A DNA stretch of 64,000 nt. Source: Epithemia pelagica (lineage: Eukaryota; Bacillariophyta; Bacillariophyceae; Surirellales; Surirellaceae). The notes below the pieces were generated by a model, which did not search any database, was not told where the DNA came from, and was given only the letters and a program-made list of their open reading frames with translations. The position numbers and the translations under genes were made by a program. Of this stretch, positions 10,933-19,134 are shown piece after piece (position 1 is the stretch's first letter; each line of letters begins with the position of its first letter). The stretch is taken from positions 310,001 to 374,000 of the forward strand of contig OX337242.1 in NCBI GenBank assembly GCA_946965045.2, written 5' to 3'.

Positions 10933-11487
10933 CTACAAGGATCCTCCTCGCAATTGCAAGACCATATGAATGGTCGCCCCAGCGGCAATGTTATACGATT
11001 CCAATGTATTGGTATCCGCCAATTGCTTTCCGCTGTGAATAAGCTTGATCTGATCAACACCCACACCTTCCCGTTCTTGCAAGGCTTGCTTGACATTCAA
11101 TACTTGATCGTCCGGTTCAAAATTGTACGCTTGTTTGCGACCTGTTAATGTCTTGATAAAAATCTAATGCCAAACATGATAGAGGATGGGTAAAACGGAA
11201 AGGTGGAACACAGAGACAAGATATGTTGAGACAAGGGAAATTCCAGAAAGCAGTCAAAGATATCGGGTAAATACATTGGTAGCAAAAACAGAGCCCACCT
11301 CATGAATGATGGACGTCTATTCGCCTCTCGAAGCGCTACATGCGAAGAACACACGACAAAATCGTTCGAGACACGACACAACGACCACGGACCAAACACC
11401 AACAAACGCGCAAGTGTGACACCCAACATATCGTTACCACAGCATTGCTTTAATTGTCCGTCCTTAGACTTGTCGTCGTACCTGCAT
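10933..11487 (-). CDS. Ubiquitin-like modifier with Gln72 and LRGG-SL tail
   Basis: There are two exons on the minus strand: 11482-11487 (just ATGCAG) and 10933-11163, joined across a 318-base intron (CAG/gtacga to cattag/ATT, phase 0). The 78-residue product aligns with ubiquitin without gaps, from MQIFIKTLTG to LRGG, plus a two-residue SL extension a processing protease would have to remove. Leu8, Ile44, Val70 and the lysines at 6, 27 and 48 are kept. Lysines 11, 29, 33 and 63 are lost. Position 72 is Gln, where ubiquitin has Arg and NEDD8 has Ala; this residue is used by E1 enzymes to tell the two apart. It could be a NEDD8-type protein, a divergent ubiquitin, or a lineage-specific modifier. 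The six-base first exon is the least certain part. Exon 2 alone would lack a start codon. Confidence 0.8.
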
Positions 11488-12162
11488 GTTGACGACGATA
11501 CTTGGTGGTTACTGGACTCTCTTGGTTGCGATCTTGTCGGGAGAGAAGATCGGCCCTCTATCATTCAGTGTGCGACAAGGAACACCTTTTGTTTGGGCGG
11601 TTCGTTGTGGTGGTTGGAGACATGCCGCCATTTCTCATCCCTAACCCTAGTGTGCTATGGATCAGACGCTCCGTTCGTGAATAAAGGGATGGACGGGAAC
11701 CCGCTATATCATCTCTAATCATCTCTAAATCACGTGAATGTAGCTGCTGCTAGCTACTCCTACTAGAGAGCATGCAGAAATTAGAAATTGGTCGCAGAGA
11801 CTGGATCTAGCCAGATTCTGGCGTAGCCTGACACAGAAAAGTCAAAGCAATTCGTATAAGTTGTCCGAAAAGACATGAGAATGTCAGTGGTGTGTAAGGA
11901 AGATTCTTTTCAAATGAAGAAGCATGTAGCCTTTTTCCAATAAGAATCGAGGCCGAATCAAAACTTCCAAGGAACTCTCACATGCGTCGAACAAGAAGAG
12001 AACATGGAGACACTGTCATGGCTCAAATCCAGATGACCGAAAAAATTCGAAATAATCATCTCCACAATTTGTTCGATCTGATCATATTCTCTCTCCTGAG
12101 GAACAATCGACTAGGTAGATCGAACCCAACTCTCTGATCGACAAAACGAGACCAGCGCAACC
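11488..12162. promoter_or_regulatory. Presumed divergent promoter region, ubiquitin-like / HMG copy A
   Basis: About 675 bases separate the two divergent start codons. No specific promoter motif could be assigned; the role is inferred only from gene orientation. Confidence 0.35.
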
Positions 12163-12549
12163 ATGACCGAGAGCGCAAGGACATACTTCGAAATCGAGAC
12201 CAAACCTAAACGACCTCTTTCGGCTTATAATTTCTTTTTTCAAAACGAACGAAAAAAGTTGCTCAACACAATGCCAACAAGACCGCAGGGAAAGCCTCGT
12301 CGTTCCCACGGAAAATGTGGTTTTGCACAAATGGCCAAGATCATTGCCAAGAAATGGAGCGACAACGAGATCGACCCAAAAGAAAAGAGTTGTTTTGAAG
12401 AACTTGTCAGAAAAGAGAAGCTACGTTACAAGAAGGAAATGGCGTTATACAAGAAGAGAAGAGTCCTCAAACAAAGAGAGAGAAAGGTAACCGATCGCAG
12501 TGTCAAACATTGCCAGAAGGCTGCCAGCGGTCCAACTACTAAATGTTAG
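12163..12549 (+). CDS. HMG-box protein, copy A, with early stop before a conserved tail
   Basis: The 128-residue protein starts at ATG 12163 and contains a full HMG box at about 14-98: the KPKRPLSAYNFFFQNE helix, a basic GKPRRSHGKCGF insertion seen in diatom HMG proteins, then QMAKIIAKKWSD and a charged third helix. The reading frame is cut by TAG at 12547-12549. It stays open afterwards for about 58 codons to TGA near 12729. That extension encodes SPIESLVLELGDDGVKIFTE, which matches the tail of copy B (SPFESLFQDLGYDGVKILTD). The tail was therefore once translated, and this copy has lost it by a nonsense change. The remaining box could still bind DNA. Confidence 0.75.
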   Translation: MTESARTYFEIETKPKRPLSAYNFFFQNERKKLLNTMPTRPQGKPRRSHGKCGFAQMAKIIAKKWSDNEIDPKEKSCFEELVRKEKLRYKKEMALYKKRRVLKQRERKVTDRSVKHCQKAASGPTTKC

Positions 12550-12956
12550 ACGCTGGAAACCGCATCAACATGTCTCCCACTTTCAGTATCTTCGATGCCA
12601 GTTCAAGTCCCCACCGAAAAGCGATCCCCTATTGAAAGTCTTGTTTTAGAGCTTGGAGATGACGGGGTCAAGATCTTTACTGAACTGTTTCGAAATGATC
12701 ATCAACTCGCGCAACCGTTACCTTGTTGACCACGCAATTTTGCAGCACTTAAGTTTTATAATTTTCTTGACTTTTCCGCGTAAGAACGATGCCGAGGTAG
12801 CTTGTAATGGCAAAGTAGGTTTGGTAAACATGACACATTCCAACACAAACTCACGAAAGAGTTTGTGAAAGGGACCCATGCCCTGCCTTGTGACGACACC
12901 TTGCTTCCTTTAAAGTATCAAGATCCCTCAACGTACTACCATGTCATGTAGTTATT
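12550..12956. other. Former C-terminal coding sequence and 3' flank of HMG copy A
   Basis: Bases 12550-12729 are the in-frame, now untranslated tail of HMG copy A. At 12844-12867 a perfect 9 bp inverted repeat (CACAAACTC / GAGTTTGTG, 6-base loop) could form an RNA hairpin. An imperfect counterpart lies near 14112 in copy B. Confidence 0.55.
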
Positions 12957-13095
12957 GTAGTTGACAAGGAAATTCAAGACTTCCTGTACAGTATTGTATT
13001 GTTGTTGTTATCCCTCTGCTGGTTCTTCGAACTCGTGCCACCATGGAACCAGTGAAGGATCTTCTAAAACAGTGAGGCGGTATGGAGGGTTCGCT

Positions 13096-13302
13096 CTACA
13101 AGGATCAATTGCAAAACCATATGAATGGTCGCCCCAGCGGCAATTTTGGAATATCCGCCAATTGTTTTCCGCTGTGAATAAGCTTGATCTGATCAACACC
13201 CACACCTTCCCGTTCTTGCAAGGCTTGCTTCACATTCAATACTTGATCGTCCGGTTCAAAATTGTACGCTTGTTTGCGACCTGTTAATGTCTTGATGAAA
13301 AT
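13096..13302 (-). pseudogene. Ubiquitin-like pseudogene, copy B
   Basis: This corresponds to exon 2 of the intact gene at 10933-11163 and keeps its first ~50 codons almost unchanged, including KLIHSGKQLAD. Sequence is then lost in two places. A net 16-base loss follows GCGGATA and shifts the frame. An 8-base loss removes the codons of the Arg-Gly-Gly tail, after which the shifted frame ends in TGA. No ATGCAG first exon exists upstream because the corresponding DNA is missing. Without the di-glycine it could not be conjugated even if expressed. Confidence 0.9.
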
Positions 13303-13393
13303 CTAATGCCAAACACGATAGAGGATGTAGACGCACCAGCAATCGACGTGATCGTGCCAAAAGACGAAACGAGACCAGCGCTACCAATTCATC

Positions 13394-13774
13394 ATGATCG
13401 AGGGTACAAACACATACTTCGAAATCGAGACAAAACCTAAACGGCCTCTTTCGGCCTACAATTTCTTTTTTCAAAACGAACGAAAAAAGTTGCTCGAGAT
13501 CATGCCAACAAGATCGGAGGGAAAACCTCGTCGTTCCCACGGAAAATGTGGCTTTGCGCAAATGGCAAAGATCATAGCCAAGAAATGGAGCGACAAAGAG
13601 ATCGACCCAGAAGAAAAGAGTTTGTTTGAAGAACTTGCCCGAAAAGAGAAGCTACGTTACAAACAGGAAATGGCGTTGTACAAGATACAAGAAGAGAGTC
13701 CTCAAGCGAAGAGGGAGAAAAGTGACCTGCAAGGCCAAACTATGCGAGAAGGCGACGAGGAGTCCAGCAAGTAA
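13394..13774 (+). CDS. HMG-box protein, copy B, frameshifted tail
   Basis: The 126-residue protein starts at ATG 13394. Its HMG box (about 14-98) is nearly identical to copy A: KPKRPLSAYNFFFQNE, then GKPRRSHGKCGF and AQMAKIIAKKWSD. After ALYK the frame is changed by a 7-base tandem duplication (TACAAGA at 13679-13685 and again at 13686-13692). The original frame continues on the +1 register to a TAA at 13967 and encodes the conserved tail SPFESLFQDLGYDGVKILTD. The present product ends early in EEDESSK-like sequence. Either the truncated box-only protein is used or the gene is decaying. Confidence 0.7.
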   Translation: MIEGTNTYFEIETKPKRPLSAYNFFFQNERKKLLEIMPTRSEGKPRRSHGKCGFAQMAKIIAKKWSDKEIDPEEKSLFEELARKEKLRYKQEMALYKIQEESPQAKREKSDLQGQTMREGDEESSK

Positions 13775-14251
13775 AAGTACGACTTTCGAAACGGCCATCT
13801 CGACATCGGATGTTGTTACCCCCACTTCGGCATCCACTGTATGCTCGCTTCCACTTCAAGGCCCCATCGAGGGACAATCCCCATTCGAAAGTCTTTTCCA
13901 AGATCTTGGATATGACGGGGTCAAGATACTTACCGACTTGTTTCGAGGTGACGACCGACAAGCGTAAGCCGTTGCCGTTTTGAACACTCAAATTCGTATA
14001 TTTTTAACTTTCCTGCTCCATAATTTTCCTTATTTTCCCGCATTGTACGACTTTCACACGTAGGAAATGATGCCTCGATCATGTCCACAGATAGGTTCGG
14101 CGGAATACCACACATACTCACGAAAGAGTTTGTTACAAACTAATGCCCCCACCTTGTGACAAAACAGTCCTGCCTGCAATGTTGCTCTACGTATCGGGGT
14201 CCCTCAACTTGCTACCCTGACAAGTTTTTGTTTCAAGATCAAGGGGGGACT
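13775..14251. other. Displaced HMG copy B tail and convergent 3' region
   Basis: Bases 13775-13967 contain the out-of-frame former C-terminus of HMG copy B. The rest is shared 3' flank of the duplication, converging on the end of the chromatin assembly factor gene. Confidence 0.55.
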
Positions 14252-17200
14252 CTAACTTTTTGAGGGAGAAGGCAAGGGCGGCGGGGGTGGTCCCAGGGGC
14301 AAGGACAGTCCCAACTCTTGTTGTTTCGAAGCCTTCACTTGCCAGTAGTAATAAAATGCTCCAGCCTTGTTGATGGGAGCTTTGCACTTCTCTGCCAATT
14401 GTAACACGAGTCTCAAGCACTCCGCCTTGCTGGCGCTTCTTGCTGGTGTTGGATCTTCGCCGTCCAGATCGTCACTGTCCGTGTCCGTAACACTCTTGTT
14501 CCAGGCTACCATGAGTTCATCCGCTACTTTTTCTTTCGATCTTGCCGTACTGTGATGGATCAGTCGGGCCATTCGACGGAGATACTCCTTTTGGAGACGT
14601 TCAGAGAGGTCTTCTGCCGGTGCCGATGCCGCTTCACCGTCCACAGAGGCCGTGTTGGTGGAACTGGTAACCAGGCCACAAGTCTCTAGAACATCGCGTT
14701 TGACTTCCCATAAATAACCAAACGGGTGTTTGGTCTTTTCGGCCACTGACTCCAATGTTTTCAACGCCTGGGCTCGGCTCAGAGCGGCCAGTCGCTCGCT
14801 GCTGCTACGGAGTTGATCCAACATCTTTTCCTTCGAGGCCATGGTACTATGGTGAACAACGTTGACAAAGGCCTTCAAGTCCTCTCCAGAGAGAGAACGT
14901 TGCTTGTCGAGCGAAGGAGAATTGTTCTTGTTTGTCTCGTCGGAACCAAAAATCTCGTCTGTCAACGCAGGTGGGAATGCGTCCATCATGCAATCTTCCT
15001 CGGCTTGGTCTTTGCATGTGACAATGGTGTGTCCTTGAAGAATTTGGATAGCTTCATTGTGGGTCTCGACCCCTTCCAAGAGCCCTTGTCCGGATACTTC
15101 CAATTCAGGAGTAGACAGTGCCGCCAAGGAAATTCCTCCCGGTGCTGGACCAATGAGGACTAAGGATGTCTTGGTCCGATCTTCGACGCGTTGTTTCTTG
15201 CGGAGTCGTTTGGTTTCTTCATCCGCGTCGTCATTGTCCACCTCATCGTCGGCGGCCAGCCATCCGTCCTCATTCTCATTCTCATCCGCAATAAAATCGT
15301 CCTTTTCCACGTCCATGTCGTCATTGTCGCCCAGTTCTTCTCCAATTTCATCGTCTCCTTCTTCCCATTCAGCTTCACTATCATTGTCGTAGTCAAAGTG
15401 TTGGTTGTCCTTTCCAAAGGGTCTTCGGCCCGTCACGAGCGCACTTTTCTTGCTCCATGTACCGTAGTACGGAGGCCGCACATCCTTGTCAAAGCGCAAG
15501 AACTTGAGCTTGCTTCGGAAGAGCATGGTACGTTCCTCGGCAAAGGCCTGATCCGTGGCCCAAGGATCGTCATCCTCTACGGCCGAGACAAAGACCGTAC
15601 GTTCAATCATTTGAGACGTGGGTTGGAGGAGTGCTCGGGCCTTGTCGGAAACCCGCATGGGAAAACTACAAGACATGTCTCTGTCGGTGCCTCCGGAGAT
15701 GAGGGACAATACTGGGTTGTGGGGTAGTGATTCCGGTGTACGCAAAGCCACGGGGGAAAGCTTGTTGGGGCTTTCATTCTCCTTGGACTTTTTCGACGTA
15801 ACAAAGAAGGTCTTCATCATGTTGGCTTGTTTCTGAATTTTGGCCCGTTTCACTTGACGAGTCTTTTGTTCCTCTTCTTCTTTTTGCTGTTTGGCATCCA
15901 AAACAGCTTGCTTTTTGCGTTCCGCCTCTTGTTGTTTACGTTGTTTTTCCTCGGCCAGTTCTTGTTGTTTTTGTTGTTTCTCCTCCAACTTGCGGCGTTT
16001 CTTTTCCTCCACCATTTGCTGTTTGAGCTTGTTCTTTTCATCCTTTTTGCGTTCCTTGAGTTCTTGTTCTTGCGATTGTCGCTCGTGCTTCTCTTGGATT
16101 TCCCGTTCGGCCTGGACGAGGCTCGCCACGCGATCTTCTTCTTGTTGAATGCGGGTGGTGAGCTTTTTCAGCTTGTCCTGCGACTGCTTTTTGCGCGCCA
16201 CGACGACCTGTTTCTCGGCTTCGGAAAGCAGGGTCAATACCTTGGCCAAGGCATTCAAACGAGTGGTGCGCCGCCGAAACACCGCCCTTGCTTGTTTGAC
16301 GTGGGGAATGCACTCGCTCGGCAAGAGATCCATCATGTCCACTTCCCATCGCCAGAGGAATTCGGTGCGTTCGTTCGTCATGGGGTCGACCATGGGCTTG
16401 TTCCACGTCTCGACACGATCCCGTGTCTCCGAGTCCACCAGGACCTGGGGCGTCTTGACGTGATTCTTTCGAGTGGCTACCAGTTTCATCTTGTCGGCGA
16501 CAAGGTCCTGGGAAAAGCCATGCGTGTCATAGAGTTGGTTCAGTTCAGTCGCAATCTGGGACGCCAGGACCGGCAATGACAAGGACTGTCCTTCGACCCG
16601 TGCACACAGTTGGTCCAGGCAAACGTCGGGAAACGTCTTCCATGACATGTCCTCCGGCTTCTTCCAGTCCAAGGAAGACGGTGTGGTAGCAGAGGCGGTC
16701 GGTTTTTGGTTCAGAGTCATGCACTCGTCCAACAACTCCTTGGCTTGACGTTTGTACAGGGTGCTCTTGCTTTGAAAATTGGCCCACTGCAACTGCTTCT
16801 CTTCCGACAATTTGGTAATGTCCGGTGGAGCGGACGACGAGGCAGTTGTGGATCCCTTTCTCGAGTCTGGCTTGGGCCGCTTGCGACTGGCGAAAGTCTT
16901 TGGCGGATCGGATACAGCAGGTTGGTCCTTCTTGTCCACAATTTCAACCTGTGGAACTGCCTCGGGCGCGTCGAACGTTTCGAACGAGTCGTTCTTGGAG
17001 TCCTTCTCCACAAGGTTCTTTGCTTCTTGTTCGATATTCTCCAAGACTTGTTCCGACTCATCTTGGTCCTTGTTCATATCTTCACTTAAGTTCTCGGGCT
17101 CATTGTATGGAGATGGGGATCCATTCTCCCTGTTCTTCGGTTCGATGGAGGGAGAGTCGTCTTGTTGCTGCTGCTGCCTAGGTGGGTGGTGGTCACCCTC

Positions 17201-18535
17201 CTGGTCCACATGGTCCCCGTCATCCATGTCTAAGGGTGCTGCATCGAGACCAGTGGCATTGTCCTCGTCGTGGGGCAGTTCCATGGGTGCCTCGTCACGT
17301 TCTTCTTCTTGTTCTGGCATGCGGTTGCCACTCTCCTCGAGATTCTTTTGGTCTTGGAGTGACACGGGAGGAGAACTCGGATCGGCTGCTTCCAAGGAGG
17401 ATGGATCAGACTCAGACGATGGGGTCGAATCCTTGTGGCGTTCTGGGTCACTGGTGGCTGGTTCGTCGCTTCTGGTAGATGGATGCTTCGACTCTGTTTC
17501 CTTGCTACCATCCTCTTTTGATGTCACTGCTGTTGCCGTGCTAGTTTGGGGAGGACTGCTTGTCGCCGTGGTGGTGTCTTGAGGATCTGGGAGGGCTGGA
17601 TCCTCCAGTGAGCCAGCCGCTCTCGAACCACTGGTTGGTGTGGTGGAAGGAGGACTGCTCGGTCCTTGATGCTCTTGTTCACGATTGCTGCGAACCATTG
17701 TGGTATCCTCCTCCTGCTCTTTCTTCTTCTGGTTGGGATGGTGGACCTTGGGAGAACCACTCGCGGGGGACACAACCACGACAGCAACCTCGGAGGATTC
17801 TGCGGCCTTGGGAGGGGAGGAAGAGGAATCCAGAGCCACAACGACGGGGTCCAGGAGGGACGATCGTCGACGGTCCTGATCGTGGGCCACCACGGTATGG
17901 GGTGTCACGGCGTGCGTGGTGGGTTTGGCGTCATCCTTATTGGAGGGAGGGTCGCTTGTTGTGGCAGGAGTAGTACTAGTAGTAGTAGTAGTAGTGGAGG
18001 GACTCGTGGCCTCGGAGGACGACACGCCGTTGTTCGTCTTGTTCTTGGGCTTGCCCATGCAAATGTCTCGCAATTCTTGAAATTGGTCCGGAGAAAGCCG
18101 GTCCTTGGGCGTTTGGGTGGTGACCGTCGTATGGTTCTTGTTCTTGGAAGAGGTTGTCGTCTTTTTGGAAAAGAAGGATCCCAAGGTCAATTGGTTGGGG
18201 CGTTTCTTGGATGATTTTGCTGGGAGCGATTTGGTTGAGGATTTGGCCTTTTTGGACTGGCTGGTGGTGGACGATTCGGATGGTTTGCGTTTCGTCGAAG
18301 TGGTGGTCGTCTTTGACGTCGTTGTCTTGGAGGAGGACTTGAGTTTGGTGGTCGTTGCCTGGAGGGTTGAGGCGGCGGCGGCGGGTGGCTGTGACAGCAA
18401 GGGAATGGTGGAAGGGGAAGCACTGGTGGCATGGGTGGATGCTTCCATTCCATCCGTCTCCTTCCCATAAATTTCCTCCACTAAGAGGACGTCTGCCTCG
18501 TCTTCGTCCACTTCAATATATTCTACCGTCGGCAT
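14252..18535 (-). CDS. CHAF1A: Chromatin assembly factor 1, large subunit (p150/CAF-1A)
   Basis: The 1427-residue, single-exon protein starts at the first in-frame ATG (MPTVEYIEVD at 18535). CAF-1 deposits new H3-H4 behind replication forks, recruited by PCNA. A PCNA-interacting box QLTLGSFF lies at 115-122. A long Ser/Thr/Pro/acidic region follows. A Lys/Glu/Arg-rich helix (the KER domain) spans roughly 795-900 and ends in a second PCNA-box-like ANMMKTFF, placed as in animal p150. The diagnostic block LRFDKDVRPPYYGTW is near 1010-1028, followed by EAEWEEGDDE and an acidic stretch to about 1098. The C-terminal winged-helix-like unit appears twice: about 1208-1282 (ending YLWEVKRDVLETCGL) and 1318-1412 (ending YYYWQVKASKQQELGL). 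The extra copy is unusual. It shares a 600 bp intergenic region with the divergent tRNA synthetase gene. Confidence 0.93.
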   Translation of the reverse strand: MPTVEYIEVDEDEADVLLVEEIYGKETDGMEASTHATSASPSTIPLLSQPPAAAASTLQATTTKLKSSSKTTTSKTTTTSTKRKPSESSTTSQSKKAKSSTKSLPAKSSKKRPNQLTLGSFFSKKTTTSSKNKNHTTVTTQTPKDRLSPDQFQELRDICMGKPKNKTNNGVSSSEATSPSTTTTTTSTTPATTSDPPSNKDDAKPTTHAVTPHTVVAHDQDRRRSSLLDPVVVALDSSSSPPKAAESSEVAVVVVSPASGSPKVHHPNQKKKEQEEDTTMVRSNREQEHQGPSSPPSTTPTSGSRAAGSLEDPALPDPQDTTTATSSPPQTSTATAVTSKEDGSKETESKHPSTRSDEPATSDPERHKDSTPSSESDPSSLEAADPSSPPVSLQDQKNLEESGNRMPEQEEERDEAPMELPHDEDNATGLDAAPLDMDDGDHVDQEGDHHPPRQQQQQDDSPSIEPKNRENGSPSPYNEPENLSEDMNKDQDESEQVLENIEQEAKNLVEKDSKNDSFETFDAPEAVPQVEIVDKKDQPAVSDPPKTFASRKRPKPDSRKGSTTASSSAPPDITKLSEEKQLQWANFQSKSTLYKRQAKELLDECMTLNQKPTASATTPSSLDWKKPEDMSWKTFPDVCLDQLCARVEGQSLSLPVLASQIATELNQLYDTHGFSQDLVADKMKLVATRKNHVKTPQVLVDSETRDRVETWNKPMVDPMTNERTEFLWRWEVDMMDLLPSECIPHVKQARAVFRRRTTRLNALAKVLTLLSEAEKQVVVARKKQSQDKLKKLTTRIQQEEDRVASLVQAEREIQEKHERQSQEQELKERKKDEKNKLKQQMVEEKKRRKLEEKQQKQQELAEEKQRKQQEAERKKQAVLDAKQQKEEEEQKTRQVKRAKIQKQANMMKTFFVTSKKSKENESPNKLSPVALRTPESLPHNPVLSLISGGTDRDMSCSFPMRVSDKARALLQPTSQMIERTVFVSAVEDDDPWATDQAFAEERTMLFRSKLKFLRFDKDVRPPYYGTWSKKSALVTGRRPFGKDNQHFDYDNDSEAEWEEGDDEIGEELGDNDDMDVEKDDFIADENENEDGWLAADDEVDNDDADEETKRLRKKQRVEDRTKTSLVLIGPAPGGISLAALSTPELEVSGQGLLEGVETHNEAIQILQGHTIVTCKDQAEEDCMMDAFPPALTDEIFGSDETNKNNSPSLDKQRSLSGEDLKAFVNVVHHSTMASKEKMLDQLRSSSERLAALSRAQALKTLESVAEKTKHPFGYLWEVKRDVLETCGLVTSSTNTASVDGEAASAPAEDLSERLQKEYLRRMARLIHHSTARSKEKVADELMVAWNKSVTDTDSDDLDGEDPTPARSASKAECLRLVLQLAEKCKAPINKAGAFYYYWQVKASKQQELGLSLPLGPPPPPLPSPSKS

Positions 18536-19134
18536 GATGCTGATGATGGATTCTCCAACAAGGCATGAAACGAACGACAACAAGCTTTCTCTCAATCAAT
18601 TTCTTCTTCTCGTTTTCTTGATTGCTTCCATCCGCATTGTGACGGTCCATTGTCGCCGCGCGCCAAAATCTGGGTGCGAGCACGCATGGATGAGAAGGCG
18701 GACGTGCTCGGAAGTCCGCGCCAGATTCTGTATTTAAAATTTAAATTCAACTTTCAAAACGGAAACGGTCGGACTGACGCACCCACCATGTCACAGAATC
18801 ATCCAACAACAAAAAATCTTGGAGAACTCCATCCATCCATCAAACTTGGCCACCATTGACGTTGCCGGGGATCTCTATCTTGGAACAACACAGCCATCCT
18901 TGAGGGTACACCCAGAGGAACTTGTCGTGGATTCTTGTGACGAACTGGAAAAGAAAGACGTAGTGAGACAACACACTCCAAAAAGGTTGACCCTCGCTCT
19001 CCCTCGTTCCATCACTTTTTGCCACGCGTCGATACCGAACGAGACACCAGCACAACAACCTGTGTTGATTCGTAGTGCATCCTTGCCTACGACTACCAGT
19101 CTTTTGGGGAGGCTCTCTTGTGTGTGTCACCATC
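18536..19134. promoter_or_regulatory. Presumed divergent promoter, CAF-1 / isoleucyl-tRNA synthetase
   Basis: A 599-base gap separates two divergent start codons. An AT-only island (TATTTAAAATTTAAATTC, about 18731-18748) is the most distinctive element. The regulatory role is inferred from position only. Confidence 0.4.

Larger units (their letters stand above)
10793..14220. repeat. Tandem duplication of a ubiquitin-like + HMG-box unit
   Basis: Copy A (about 10793-12956) and copy B (about 12957-14220) start with the same text (GTTGACAAGGAAATTCAAG). Both carry the ubiquitin-like exon on the minus strand and the HMG gene on the plus strand. They end with shared blocks: ACTCACGAAAGAGTTTGT, CCTTGTGAC and TCCCTCAAC. 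Copy B lacks about 950 bases that in copy A lie between the ubiquitin-like exon 2 and the HMG start (about 11189-12140) and hold exon 1, most of the intron and the divergent promoter. Because that segment is needed for a complete gene, deletion in B is more likely than insertion in A. Confidence 0.85.

Noticed and set aside
16545-17841. Several plus-strand open frames of 100-260 codons
   Set aside because: They are antisense shadows of the CAF-1 large subunit, whose conserved motifs lie on the minus strand.
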